Under the pieces are notes generated by a model. The model made no database searches, was not told the origin of the DNA, and saw nothing but the letters and a program-made list of their open reading frames with translations. The position numbers and the translations under genes are program-made. Below, one piece after another: positions 9,232-17,784 of a DNA stretch of 64,000 bases. How positions within the stretch are numbered: position 1 is the stretch's first letter; each line of letters starts with the position of its first letter. The stretch comes from Streptomyces griseoaurantiacus (lineage in GTDB: Bacteria > Actinomycetota > Actinomycetes > Streptomycetales > Streptomycetaceae): positions 23,493 to 87,492 of the forward strand of contig BNBP01000025.1 of the NCBI GenBank assembly GCA_014656015.1. Reading direction: 5' to 3'.

Positions 9232-9265
9232 GGGGCTCCGCCTCGGCGTCCCCCGGAGGCCTCAG
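9228..9265. terminator. bidirectional terminator between convergent genes
   Basis: The stem CTGAGG...CTCCG / CGGAG...CCTCAG, with one small internal loop, spans the 30-bp gap between the stop of the amine oxidase and the stop of the convergent DUF5995 gene, overlapping both stop codons. Confidence 0.6.
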
Positions 9266-10005
9266 CGGGCGCCGGGGTCCCACCGTCCCAGCGGGGTGAG
9301 CAGCATGCGGCTCGCCAGGCCCACCACCGCGTCCAGCCGGGCGGCGAACTCCCGGGCCAGTTCCGGCAGTCCGCGCAGCGCCCACAGCGCACGGGCCGAG
9401 GACCAGCCGGCCTCCCGGGCCCGCTCCAGGCTCCACGAGCCCAGCAGATGCGTCAGCGGGTCGGCGACCTGGAGCAGGTCGGGGCCGGGCATCAGCTCCT
9501 CGCGGATACGTTCCTCCATCGCGAGGAGCACGTCGCCGACGCGTTCGAAGTCGTCCTCCAGATCCTCGGGCTCGCAGCCGAGCACCTGGCAGGCGTCCAC
9601 CACGGCCAGGGCGAGGTCGTGCCCGATGTGCGCGTTGATCCCCGCGAGGGCGAACTGCAGCGGGCGTACGCCCGGGTGCCGGCGGAACTGGAACAGCGGA
9701 CGCCAGCACGCGGGCACCGGTCCGCGCTCGGCCACCGTCAGGTACCGCTCGGCGAACCGGACGTCCAGCGTGCTCGCGCCCCTGCGGTCCGTGAACTCCC
9801 CGGCCTCGAGGCGCCGGTCCATCTCCTCGGTGACCGCCAGATAGACGCGGTTGAACACCCCCACCCCGTCCCACTCCGGCCAGGCCGCGCCCAGCGCCCG
9901 CATACGGGCGACCACCGCGTCGACGTCGCCGGCGCCGCCGCTGCCACCACCGCTGACAACGCCACCACCGCCGACACCGGCCAAGGACTCCCGCGACCAC
10001 ACCAT
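9262..10005 (-). CDS. DUF5995 family protein
   Basis: A 247-aa protein. It matches my recollection of the Streptomyces DUF5995 family: FNRVYLAVTEEMDRR, FQFALAGINAHIGHDL with conserved His and Asp residues, and an acidic helix LEDDFERVGD. The INAHIGHDL segment resembles metal-coordinating helices, so an uncharacterised metal-dependent or lipid-related activity is possible; function is unknown. The start ATG 10005 is a guess, with only a G-run upstream; an upstream ATG near 10045 would add about a dozen residues. It is convergent with the amine oxidase and divergent from the permease. Confidence 0.75.
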   Translation of the reverse strand: MVWSRESLAGVGGGGVVSGGGSGGAGDVDAVVARMRALGAAWPEWDGVGVFNRVYLAVTEEMDRRLEAGEFTDRRGASTLDVRFAERYLTVAERGPVPACWRPLFQFRRHPGVRPLQFALAGINAHIGHDLALAVVDACQVLGCEPEDLEDDFERVGDVLLAMEERIREELMPGPDLLQVADPLTHLLGSWSLERAREAGWSSARALWALRGLPELAREFAARLDAVVGLASRMLLTPLGRWDPGAR

Positions 10006-10212
10006 CCCCGCAGCGTCCCAGCCCACCCGCCTCCGGCACCGCATGGGCCGAGGGCATTCCCCACAACGGGGGACGCGAGGGTGGAGCGGGGCGGTGACGC
10101 CTGGAGGGTGCGGCGCCGGGTCTTCCGGCAGGTGGTCGGTGCCTCGGTGGTCCGGTCGGGCGAACGTGCGACCTATATTTTCTTGCGGTACCGAACGAAC
10201 GGAGTGTGCTTG

Positions 10213-11598
10213 ATGTCGGGTTTTGGTTGGAAGCTGCACGGCGACGGACGCCGCCTGGAAGCGGGTGAGGTCGTCCGGCCGGGGGAGCGGCTCACCTGGA
10301 CCCGCACCATCGGGCTGGGCGCTCAGCATGTCGTGTCGATGATCGGCGCGTGTTTCGTCGCCCCCGTGCTCATGGGGCTCAACCCGAGCCTCGGCCTGAT
10401 GGCCTCGGGTGTGGCGACGCTGATGTTCCTCGTGATCACGCGCGGAAGGGTGCCCAGCTACCTGGGGTCCTCGCTCTCCTTCGTCGGCGTGGCGGCGGTC
10501 ATCGGCAGCCAGGGCGGAGGGCCGGCCGAGCTGACCGGTGCCCTCTTCGTCGTGGGTCTCGCGCTCGCCGTGGTCGGCGTGGTGATCCGCTTCCTCGGCT
10601 CCCGGGTGATCCACGCCGTACTGCCCCCGGCCGTGACGGGGGCCGTGGTCATGCTGATCGGCTTCAACCTGGCTCCGGTGGCCGCCTCGACCTACTGGCC
10701 GCAGGACCAGTGGTCGGCGCTGGCCACGATGGGGTTCACCGGCCTGGCCCTGGTGGTGCTGCGCGGCTTCTGGTCGCGCATCGCGATCTTCCTCGGGCTC
10801 GTGTTCGGGTACCTGCTCTCCTGGGTGCTGGACCTGACCGCGGGGAAGATCCACTCGGTGGACGGCAGCGGCAAGGTGACGGACCACCTGCGCCTGGACC
10901 TGACGTCGGTCGAGCAGGCCGCCTGGGTCGGCTTCCCCGATCTGCACGCGCCCGCGTTCAGCTCCTCGGCGATCATCGTGGCCCTGCCGGTCCTGATCGC
11001 CCTGGTCGCGGAGAACACCGGCCACATCAAGGCCGTGGGCGAGATGACGGGTGACTCGCTGGACGACGAGCTGGGCACGGCCATCATGGCGGACGGCGCC
11101 GCCTCCATGGTCTCGACGGTCGCCGGCGGTCCGGCCACCACCACGTACGCGGAGAACATCGGCGTCATGGCCGCGACCCGCGTGTACTCGACCGCCGCCT
11201 ACATGTGCGCGGCGCTCTTCGCCCTGCTCTTCGGGCTCTGCCCGAAGTTCGGCGCCTTCGTCGCGGCGATCCCCGGAGGCGTCCTCGGCGGCATCACCGT
11301 GATCCTCTACGGCATGATCGGGCTGCTCGGGGCCCAGATCTGGATCCGCAACAAGGTCGACTTCGGTCAGCCGCTGAACCTCATCCCGGCGGCCGCGGGG
11401 CTCATCGTGGGCATCGGCGGCGTGAGCCTGAAGATCTCCGACAACTTCGAGCTCAGCGGCATCGCGCTCGGCACCCTGCTGGTGCTGGCCGGCTACCACT
11501 GCCTGCGCTGGCTCTCCAAGGCGGCGGGCACGTACCAGCCCGCGCTGCTGGACGGCGGTCTGACCGAGTACGACGAGGAGGAGGGTCCGCGGGAATAG
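10213..11598 (+). CDS. NCS2-family uracil/xanthine permease
   Basis: A 461-aa integral membrane protein with about 14 hydrophobic segments. Family markers are GAQHVVSMIGACFVAPV at the first membrane helix, the central ENTGHIKAVGEMTG stretch bearing the conserved glutamate that binds the base, and GGPATTTYAENIGVMAATRV with the second glutamate. NCS2 carriers import uracil, xanthine or uric acid with protons. The start is ATG 10213, 9 bases after GGAG. A TATATT box at 10174 may be its -10 element. It is a lone gene, so the exact base transported is unknown; uracil is the commonest assignment. Confidence 0.9.
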   Translation: MSGFGWKLHGDGRRLEAGEVVRPGERLTWTRTIGLGAQHVVSMIGACFVAPVLMGLNPSLGLMASGVATLMFLVITRGRVPSYLGSSLSFVGVAAVIGSQGGGPAELTGALFVVGLALAVVGVVIRFLGSRVIHAVLPPAVTGAVVMLIGFNLAPVAASTYWPQDQWSALATMGFTGLALVVLRGFWSRIAIFLGLVFGYLLSWVLDLTAGKIHSVDGSGKVTDHLRLDLTSVEQAAWVGFPDLHAPAFSSSAIIVALPVLIALVAENTGHIKAVGEMTGDSLDDELGTAIMADGAASMVSTVAGGPATTTYAENIGVMAATRVYSTAAYMCAALFALLFGLCPKFGAFVAAIPGGVLGGITVILYGMIGLLGAQIWIRNKVDFGQPLNLIPAAAGLIVGIGGVSLKISDNFELSGIALGTLLVLAGYHCLRWLSKAAGTYQPALLDGGLTEYDEEEGPRE

Positions 11599-11675
11599 GC
11601 CGCACGGCGGGTCTGTCTGAGCGGACGCTTAGTATGGGAAGGTCCGCGCACCCCGCCCTTCTCCAGGAGCCCCCC

Positions 11676-12140
11676 GTGACCGCCGAAGCCCCAGCCGCGC
11701 CCGCACTGTCGTACGGGCGGCTGGTTCCCGTCACCGTCCACTTCGACGACCTCGACGCCCTCGGGCTGCTGCACAACGCCCGCTACCCCCTCATGGTCGA
11801 GCGCGCCTGGGGCGAGCTGTGGCGGGAGTACGGCTTCGGCGGGTACGAGGGGGACTGGGAGGCCGCCGGTGACGCCTGCAACGCCGTGCGGGAGCTGCGG
11901 ATCGGCTACGAGGCGCCGGTGAGCCGCCCCGGCGTCTACGCCGTGCACCTGTGGCTGGAGCGGCTCGGCACCACCGGGCTGACCTACGGGTTCCGCTTCT
12001 GCTCGGCGGACGGGACCGTGACGTACGCCCGCGGCAGCCGGGTCCTGGTGCGGCTGGACCCGGTGACGCTGCGGCCCGCGCCGTGGAGCGAGCCGTTCAG
12101 GGCCGTGGGTCGGGAACTGCTGCACCCGGACCGCCGCTGA
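11676..12140 (+). CDS. acyl-CoA thioesterase, 4-hydroxybenzoyl-CoA thioesterase (hotdog) family
   Basis: A 154-aa hotdog-fold protein. The motif VTVHFDDLDALGLLHNARY is the family signature, with the catalytic Asp followed by the invariant His-Asn-Ala-Arg-Tyr. The GTG at 11676 has CAGGAG 7 bases upstream. It hydrolyses acyl-CoA thioesters in the cytosol; the acyl group is unknown. The AGCG-GA-CGCT palindrome beside a TAGTAT box at 11630-11635 may be its promoter region. Its last 44 bases overlap the end of the convergent MFS gene, an unusual tail-to-tail overlap. Confidence 0.9.
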   Translation: MTAEAPAAPALSYGRLVPVTVHFDDLDALGLLHNARYPLMVERAWGELWREYGFGGYEGDWEAAGDACNAVRELRIGYEAPVSRPGVYAVHLWLERLGTTGLTYGFRFCSADGTVTYARGSRVLVRLDPVTLRPAPWSEPFRAVGRELLHPDRR

Positions 12141-13329
12141 CCCTCTGTCGGTCACGGTCGCCGACCCGCAGTACTCCGGCGAACAGCGCGAGCCCCGAGG
12201 CCAGCACCGTCACCAGGGCGAAGGACGCCATCAGGCTGGTCGCCTCGGCGAGCGTGCCGATCGCGCCGGGGGCGACGAGCCCCGAGGTGTAGGTGATGGC
12301 CGCGACGCCCGCGATGGCCTGACTCGGGTTCGGCCCGCTGCGGCCGGCCGCGGCGAAGCACAGCGGGACCACCACCGCGATGCCGAGTCCCATCAGGGCG
12401 AAGCCGCTCATGGCGACGGCCGGGTGCCCGGCCAGGACGACCATCAGCCCGCCGAGCGTCGCCAGCACACCGCCGACGCGTACGGTCCGGGCGGCGCCGA
12501 ACCGGTCCACCACCGCGTCGCCCACGAGGCGGGCGACCGCCATGGTCAGCGTGAAGCCGGTGGTGCAGGCCGCGGCGAGGCCGGCCGAGGTCTCGAGCCG
12601 GTCGCGCAGGTACACCGCCGACCAGTCCAGGCTCGCGCCCTCCGCGAACACCGCGCAGAAGCCGACCGCGCCGATCAGCAGCGCGGACCGGGGCGGCAGC
12701 GAGAACCGCGGCGGCGGTTCCTCCTCCTCGGTGGGCCGCAGGTCCAGCACCCAGTGACAGGCCGCCAGGCCGAGCACGGTCAGGACACCCGCGGCCAGGG
12801 CGTGGTGGACGCGCGCGTCGCTGCCCAGGTGGGCGGCGAGCGTGCCGCCGGCCGAGCCGACCAGGGCACCGGCGCTCCACATGCCGTGCAGCCCCGACAT
12901 GATCGATTTGTCGAGGCGGTTCTCCACCTCCACGCCCAGCGCGTTCATGGCCACGTCGGACATGCCCGCCGCGGCGCCGTAGGCGAAGAGGGCCGGGCAC
13001 AGCGCGTACACGTTCGGCGAGAGGGACGGCAGGATCAGGGAGAGCGTCCACAGCGCGAGCAGGCCGCGCAGCGCGGCGCGGGAACCGAAGCGGTGGGTGA
13101 TCCGGCTTGCGAGCGGCATCGCCACGGCCGCGCCGAACGCCGGGAAGGCGAGCGCCAGGCCGAGCTGTCCCGCGCTCACCGAGGCGTGGTCCTGGATCCA
13201 CGGCACGCGGGTCGCGAACGAGCCGGTCACCGCCCCGTGCACGGCGAAGACGGCCGCCACGGCGTACCGCGCCCGCCTCAGTCCTCGCCTGTCGTGGACC
13301 TCGTGGCCCGTTCCGTACACGTCCGCCAT
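12097..13329 (-). CDS. MFS transporter (YbjJ/FucP-like)
   Basis: A 410-aa, 12-TM carrier. Features include AVFAVHGAVTGSFATRVPWIQ at the first helix, ITHRFGSRAA at the 2-3 loop and MSDVAMNALGVEVE in helix 4, which recall the YbjJ branch of MFS proteins. The start ATG 13329 lies 60 bases from a palindrome shared with the divergent ROK regulator, so the pair probably forms a regulator/exporter or importer unit. Its C-terminal 14 codons overlap the 3' end of the thioesterase gene on the other strand. Confidence 0.87.
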   Translation of the reverse strand: MADVYGTGHEVHDRRGLRRARYAVAAVFAVHGAVTGSFATRVPWIQDHASVSAGQLGLALAFPAFGAAVAMPLASRITHRFGSRAALRGLLALWTLSLILPSLSPNVYALCPALFAYGAAAGMSDVAMNALGVEVENRLDKSIMSGLHGMWSAGALVGSAGGTLAAHLGSDARVHHALAAGVLTVLGLAACHWVLDLRPTEEEEPPPRFSLPPRSALLIGAVGFCAVFAEGASLDWSAVYLRDRLETSAGLAAACTTGFTLTMAVARLVGDAVVDRFGAARTVRVGGVLATLGGLMVVLAGHPAVAMSGFALMGLGIAVVVPLCFAAAGRSGPNPSQAIAGVAAITYTSGLVAPGAIGTLAEATSLMASFALVTVLASGLALFAGVLRVGDRDRQRVSGGPGAAVPDPRP

Positions 13330-13372
13330 GGTGCCTCTTCCCTCCCTGGACCCGTGGGCCGCGATGCTCGCG

Positions 13373-13411
13373 TAAACTATCAGGGAGCCTACCTGTTAGA
13401 TAGTCGCTTTA
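13373..13411. promoter_or_regulatory. palindromic operator-like element between MFS and ROK genes
   Basis: ACTATC (13376-13381) and GATAGT (13399-13404) form a dyad over 29 bp. It is flanked by TAAA at 13373 and TTTA at 13408. This is a low-GC island in the divergent intergenic region. TAGTTT on the minus strand and TAGATA on the plus strand could be -10 boxes of the two genes, so a bound regulator would cover both promoters. The ROK protein encoded alongside is the obvious candidate ligand-responsive binder. Confidence 0.55.
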
Positions 13412-13485
13412 CGGCCGGTCGGCCCGGGCCCGGCGTGACGGGCGCCCGGGGCCCTTCGCGCCGTCCCGTCTGGGAGGATCCCGGC

Positions 13486-14661
13486 ATGCCCGCATCCCCG
13501 CGCACCGCCCGGGCCATCAACGACCGGCTCGCCCTGCGGCTGCTGCACGAGCACGGGCCGCTGACGGCCGGGCGGTTGAAGCAGCTCACCGGACTGTCCC
13601 GGCCCACGGTCGCCGACCTCGTCGAACGGCTGGCCGCCGCCGGGCTGATCGAGGTGGTGGGGGAGTCCGGGGAGCAGCGCCGGGGCCCCAACGCCCGGCT
13701 CTACGGGCTCGTCGCCGGGCTCGCGCATCTGGCCGCCCTCGACGTGCGCACCGAGGGTGTCACGGTCCTCGTCGCCGACCTGCTGGGCGAGGTGCTCGCC
13801 GAGGCGTCCGTGCCGATCGTCGGCGGCACCGGGACCGGGCCTGCCGTCGAACAGGCGGTGACGCTGGTGGAGCGCACCGCGAAGGAGGCCGGCGTCGACC
13901 GCCTGCACACCCTCGCGATCGGCGCGCCCGGGCTGATCGACCCCGCGACGGGAGAACTGCGCGACTCCTCCGGACTGCCCGAGTGGCACCGGCGGCTGGT
14001 GGCCGCCCTGCAGGAGCGGCTCCCCGCGCGGGTGATCGTCGAGAACGAGACCAACCTGGCGGCGCTGGCCGAGCGGCGCGACGGGGCCGCGCGCGAGCAC
14101 GACACGTTCGTGCTGCTGTGGCTGGGACACGGCACCGGGGCGGCGGTCGTGCTCGACGGCGCGCTGCGGCGCGGCGCCTCCGGCGGGACCGGGGAGATCG
14201 GCTTCCTGCCGGTGCCGGGAACGGGGGGCCTGCCCTCGGCGAGGGACTGCGAGGGCGGATTCCACGCGCTGGCGGGGGCCGCGGGGGTGATCCGGCTCGC
14301 GGAGCGGTACGGGGTGACGGCGCCCTCGGCCGAGCCGGGAGAGCACGCGGCCCTGCTGGTGCGGGCGGGCATCGCGGGCGGGGCCGAGGACTTCCTCGAC
14401 GCGCTCGCCGAGCGGGTGGCGATCGGAGTGTCGTCCGTCGTCGCCGTCCTGGACCCCGGGTGCGTGGTGCTCGGGGGCGAGGTCGGCCGGGCCGGCGGGG
14501 AGGAACTGGCCGGGCGCGTGGCGGAGCGGCTGGCCGGGATGTCGCCGCTGCCGACACGGGTGCGGGTGGGGGAGCTGGGGGGCGGGGCGGTGCTGCGGGG
14601 CGCGCTGCTGACGGCCCGCGACGCGGTGCAGGAGTCCGTCTTCGCCGCCCGGCTCGGCTGA
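13486..14661 (+). CDS. ROK-family transcriptional regulator
   Basis: A 391-aa NagC/XylR-type protein. Residues 10-65 are a winged helix (GRLKQLTGLSRPTVADLVERL) and the rest is a ROK sugar-kinase-like fold with IGAPGLID, VENETNLAAL and HGTGAAVVLDGALRRGASGGTGEIG. The usual cysteine-rich zinc motif of ROK kinases is reduced to a single cysteine in ARDCEGGFHAL, consistent with a regulator. ATG 13486 follows GGGAGG. It is divergent from an MFS gene with a shared palindrome and probably controls it in response to a sugar or sugar derivative. Confidence 0.9.
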   Translation: MPASPRTARAINDRLALRLLHEHGPLTAGRLKQLTGLSRPTVADLVERLAAAGLIEVVGESGEQRRGPNARLYGLVAGLAHLAALDVRTEGVTVLVADLLGEVLAEASVPIVGGTGTGPAVEQAVTLVERTAKEAGVDRLHTLAIGAPGLIDPATGELRDSSGLPEWHRRLVAALQERLPARVIVENETNLAALAERRDGAAREHDTFVLLWLGHGTGAAVVLDGALRRGASGGTGEIGFLPVPGTGGLPSARDCEGGFHALAGAAGVIRLAERYGVTAPSAEPGEHAALLVRAGIAGGAEDFLDALAERVAIGVSSVVAVLDPGCVVLGGEVGRAGGEELAGRVAERLAGMSPLPTRVRVGELGGGAVLRGALLTARDAVQESVFAARLG

Positions 14662-14798
14662 CCAGCGCGAACGCGGCGGTCCCGTTCCGCCCTGCGGGCT
14701 CCCGGGCTTCCGCGCCGGAAATTCCCGGTCCTCGCTGTGAGAGACCGCACAGTCACTCACCCGCACGGCCGTGGCACACTGTGCCTGTACAAGAAGCA

Positions 14799-14925
14799 GC
14801 GCACTCCGGGGTCGGTGAAAGTCCGAACCGGCGGTTACAGTCCGCGACCCGGTCGCTTCCAGCGACCGGTTGACCAGGTGAAATTCCTGGACCGACGGTT
14901 AAAGTCCGGATGGGAGGCAGTGCGC
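14799..14925 (+). ncRNA. FMN riboswitch (RFN element)
   Basis: The RFN core is easily read. P1 is formed by GCGCACT (14799-14805) and AGTGCGC (14919-14925). Between them are GGTCGGTGAAAGTCCGAACC, the AGTCCGCGACCCG arm, TGACCAGGTGAAATTCCTGGACCGACGGT in pieces, and the 3' AAAGTCCGGATGGGAGGCAGTG signature (each part conserved in RFN elements). FMN binding is expected to shut off the ribE-ribM-ribBA-ribH operon 208 nt downstream. Confidence 0.96.
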
Positions 14926-14952
14926 GGCGGGCGGGCATTCGTGCGCGCCGCC
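14926..14952 (+). terminator. hairpin in riboswitch expression platform
   Basis: GGCGG (14926-14930) pairs with CCGCC (14948-14952), and the next two base pairs form after a one-base bulge. It starts immediately after riboswitch P1 and shares no U-run, so it is a candidate attenuator. Another 180 nt without a supported gene separate it from ribE. Confidence 0.45.
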
Positions 14953-15132
14953 GTAACGGTTCGTCCATGAGGACGCGTGACCGTGCGGACCCGCGGGACA
15001 TCCCGCGCGAATCCGCACTCCGTGCCCGGGGCGGATCCGCTCTCGGCGTCGCCCCCGGTGTTCCTCCCGTACGAGTCTGTCGTTCCGACAGCCCCCGGAG
15101 TCCGTGCCCGAAGAGGCAGGAGGACCCGGGAA

Positions 15133-15738
15133 GTGTTCACCGGAATCGTCGAAGAGCTGGGCGAAGTGACCGCCGTCGAGAACCTCGGCGACGCCGCCCG
15201 CTTCCGGCTCCGTGGCCCCGTCGTCACCGAGGGGGCGCAGCACGGCGACTCCATCGCCGTCAACGGCGTCTGTCTCACCGTGGTCGACCACGAGGGCGAG
15301 GAGTTCACCGCCGACGTCATGGCGGAGACCCTGGCCCGCTCCAGCCTCGGTGCCCTCACCGTCGGCTCCCGCGTCAACCTCGAACGCCCCACCGCCGTCG
15401 GCGCGCGCCTCGGCGGGCACATCGTGCAGGGCCACGTCGACGGCACGGGCGAGATCCTCGCGCGCATGCCCTCCGAGCACTGGGAGATCGTCAAGGTCTC
15501 CCTCCCGCCGGATCTCGCGCGCTACGTCGTCGAGAAGGGCTCCATCACCGTCGACGGCATCAGCCTCACCGTCGTCGAGGCCGGCGAGGCCCACTTCACC
15601 GTCAGCCTGATCCCCACGACCCTCGCCCTGACCACCCTGGGCCGCAAGCAGCCCGGCGACCCGGTCAACCTCGAGGTCGACATCGTCGCCAAGTACGTCG
15701 AGCGGCTGCTCGGCGCGGACCGGGAGGCGGCCGAGTGA
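15133..15738 (+). CDS. ribE: riboflavin synthase, alpha subunit
   Basis: A 201-aa enzyme converting two 6,7-dimethyl-8-ribityllumazines to riboflavin plus the pyrimidine substrate. The two tandem barrel repeats are visible: MFTGIVEELG-type start (here GTG), SIAVNGVCLTVV in the first half and SITVDGISLTVVE in the second, with GGHIVQGHVDGTG between them. The GTG 15133 is supported by the AGGAGGACCCGG stretch upstream and by the conserved FTGIVE beginning. It is the first gene of the operon under the FMN riboswitch and overlaps ribM by four bases (GTGA). Confidence 0.97.
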   Translation: MFTGIVEELGEVTAVENLGDAARFRLRGPVVTEGAQHGDSIAVNGVCLTVVDHEGEEFTADVMAETLARSSLGALTVGSRVNLERPTAVGARLGGHIVQGHVDGTGEILARMPSEHWEIVKVSLPPDLARYVVEKGSITVDGISLTVVEAGEAHFTVSLIPTTLALTTLGRKQPGDPVNLEVDIVAKYVERLLGADREAAE

Positions 15739-16379
15739 ACTGGCTGAACTCGCAGGCGTTCACCCTCTTCGACCAGCAGATCAAGTGGTCGGACATGATC
15801 GGCAACGTCATCGGCCTGATCGGTCTGGCCTTCGGCTGGCGCCGGTCCATCTGGAGCTGGCCCACCCAGTTCCTCTCCGGTCTCATCCTCTTCGCCGCCT
15901 TCGCCACCGCCCACCTGTCCGGCAGCGCCGGCAAGCAGGTCGTCGTCATGGTCGTCGCCGGTTACGGCTGGTGGCAGTGGAACCGGGGCCGGGGCGGCGC
16001 GGAGGACGGCCACATCGCCGTCCGCTTCGCCACCTGGCGCGAGCGCGCGGCACTGGCCGCGTTCGCGGCCGTCGGCACGGTTGCCGTGGCCGCCCTGTTC
16101 AAGGCGTACCCCTCGCTGTCCTGGGATCCCTGGCCGGACGCGTACATCTTCGTCGGCACCGTCGTCGCGATGTACGCCCAGGCGCGCGGCATGGTCGAGT
16201 TCTGGTTCGCCTGGCTGCTCGTCGACGCCGTCGGCGTCCCGCTGAACTTCGCCAACGGCTTCGCCTTCTCCGGTTTCGTCTACGTCCTGTACGGCGCGCT
16301 CGTCCTGTGGGGCCTGCGCGACTGGTGGCTGCGCTCCCGCCGGAGCACGCGGCCCGTCCTGGAAGGAGCCACGGCATGA
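15735..16379 (+). CDS. ribM: riboflavin transporter RibM (PnuC/PnuX family)
   Basis: A 214-aa membrane protein with about six or seven helices, a W-rich core (GWRRSIWSWPTQFLSG, GYGWWQW) and a charged cytoplasmic end. It belongs to the PnuC superfamily. Members located inside actinobacterial rib operons (RibM, PnuX) transport riboflavin rather than nicotinamide riboside; this is established for Corynebacterium and Streptomyces davawensis homologues. The start GTG overlaps the ribE stop and its own stop overlaps the ribBA start (ATGA), so the three genes are translationally coupled. Facilitated uptake of riboflavin is the expected role. Confidence 0.88.
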   Translation: MNWLNSQAFTLFDQQIKWSDMIGNVIGLIGLAFGWRRSIWSWPTQFLSGLILFAAFATAHLSGSAGKQVVVMVVAGYGWWQWNRGRGGAEDGHIAVRFATWRERAALAAFAAVGTVAVAALFKAYPSLSWDPWPDAYIFVGTVVAMYAQARGMVEFWFAWLLVDAVGVPLNFANGFAFSGFVYVLYGALVLWGLRDWWLRSRRSTRPVLEGATA

Positions 16380-17692
16380 CCACGGCGCCCGTCCTGCACA
16401 GCACCGACCTCCTCGACGAGCTCGCGCTCGACCCCGTCGAGCAGGCGATCGCCGACATCGCGGCAGGCCGCCCGGTCGTGGTCGTCGACGACGAGGACCG
16501 CGAGAACGAGGGCGACCTCGTCATGGCGGCCGAGAAGGTCACCCCCGCGCACGTCGCCTTCATGATGAGCGAGTGCCGCGGCCTGATCTGCGCCCCCATG
16601 GAGGGCGCGGAACTGGACCGGCTGCGACTGCCGCAGATGGTCGAGGACAACACCGAGTCCATGAAGACCGCGTTCACCGTGTCCGTGGACGCCGGCGCCG
16701 CGCACGGCGTCACCACCGGCATCTCCGCCGCCGACCGCGCCACCACGCTGCGGCTGCTGGCGAGCGGCTCCGCCGAGCCCGCCGACCTCGTCCGTCCCGG
16801 CCACATCTTCCCGCTGCGCGCACGGCCCGGCGGCGTCCTCACCCGCGACGGGCACACCGAGGCCGCCGTCGACCTGGCCCGGCTCGCCGGGCTGCGTCCC
16901 GCCGGGGCGATCGTGGAGATCGCCGGGGAGGACGGCCGCATGCTGCGACTGCCCGAACTCGTGCCCTTCGCCCGCAAGCACGGCCTGACGATCATCTCCA
17001 TCGAGGACCTGGTCGCCTACCGCCGAACCGCCGAGGCCGAGGAGCCCACCGCAGCCGCCGAGCCGGCCGTCCGGCACGAGGCCGAGGTCCGGCTGCCCAC
17101 CGCGCACGGCGAGTTCACCGCGCACGGCTACCGCGCCACCGCCGACGGCGTCGAGCACATCGCCCTCGTCCACGGCGACCTCGGCGACGGCGAGGACATC
17201 CTCGTGCGCGTCCACTCCGAATGCCTCACCGGGGACGTCTTCCACTCCCTGCGCTGCGACTGCGGCCCCCAGCTCGACACCTCCCTGGAGCTCGTCCAGC
17301 GCGAGGGCAGGGGAGTGGTGGTCTACCTGCGCGGCCACGAGGGGCGCGGCATCGGCCTGATGTCCAAACTGCGCGCCTACGAACTCCAGGAGCGCGGCCG
17401 CGACACCCTGGACGCCAACCTCGAACTGGGCCTGCCCGCCGACGCCCGCGACTACGGCGCAGGGGCGCGGATCCTCGCCGACCTCGGGGTGCGCAGCGTA
17501 CGGCTGCTGACCAACAACCCCGACAAGACCGACGCGCTGGAACGCCACGGTGTGCGGGTCGCCGCGCGGGTACCCATGCCCGTGCAGGCCGGCGAGCACA
17601 ACCTGCGCTACCTGCGCACCAAGCGGGACCGGATGGGGCACGACCTGCCCTGGCTGGACACGGCCACCGCCTCCCCCTGCGGCAACCAGTAG
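16376..17692 (+). CDS. ribBA: bifunctional 3,4-dihydroxy-2-butanone-4-phosphate synthase / GTP cyclohydrolase II
   Basis: A 438-aa fusion. The N-terminal RibB domain (residues 20-225) has VVDDEDRENEGDL, the acidic active-site loop, and HTEAAVDLARLAG. The C-terminal RibA domain carries RVHSECLTGDVFHSLRCDCG with the three zinc-binding cysteines, then YLRGHEGRGIGL and LTNNPDK. It supplies both substrates for lumazine synthesis from ribulose-5-phosphate and GTP. The ATG overlaps the ribM stop. The linker between the domains (about residues 220-240) is Ala/Glu-rich. All catalytic motifs appear intact. Confidence 0.97.
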   Translation: MTTAPVLHSTDLLDELALDPVEQAIADIAAGRPVVVVDDEDRENEGDLVMAAEKVTPAHVAFMMSECRGLICAPMEGAELDRLRLPQMVEDNTESMKTAFTVSVDAGAAHGVTTGISAADRATTLRLLASGSAEPADLVRPGHIFPLRARPGGVLTRDGHTEAAVDLARLAGLRPAGAIVEIAGEDGRMLRLPELVPFARKHGLTIISIEDLVAYRRTAEAEEPTAAAEPAVRHEAEVRLPTAHGEFTAHGYRATADGVEHIALVHGDLGDGEDILVRVHSECLTGDVFHSLRCDCGPQLDTSLELVQREGRGVVVYLRGHEGRGIGLMSKLRAYELQERGRDTLDANLELGLPADARDYGAGARILADLGVRSVRLLTNNPDKTDALERHGVRVAARVPMPVQAGEHNLRYLRTKRDRMGHDLPWLDTATASPCGNQ

Positions 17693-17784
17693 AGACACCG
17701 TCAGCGACACGGCCCGGCCGGACACATCAGGCCGGCCCCCACCGGAACCAGTCCACAACCAGACCTCCCAGGAGACACGAGAAC

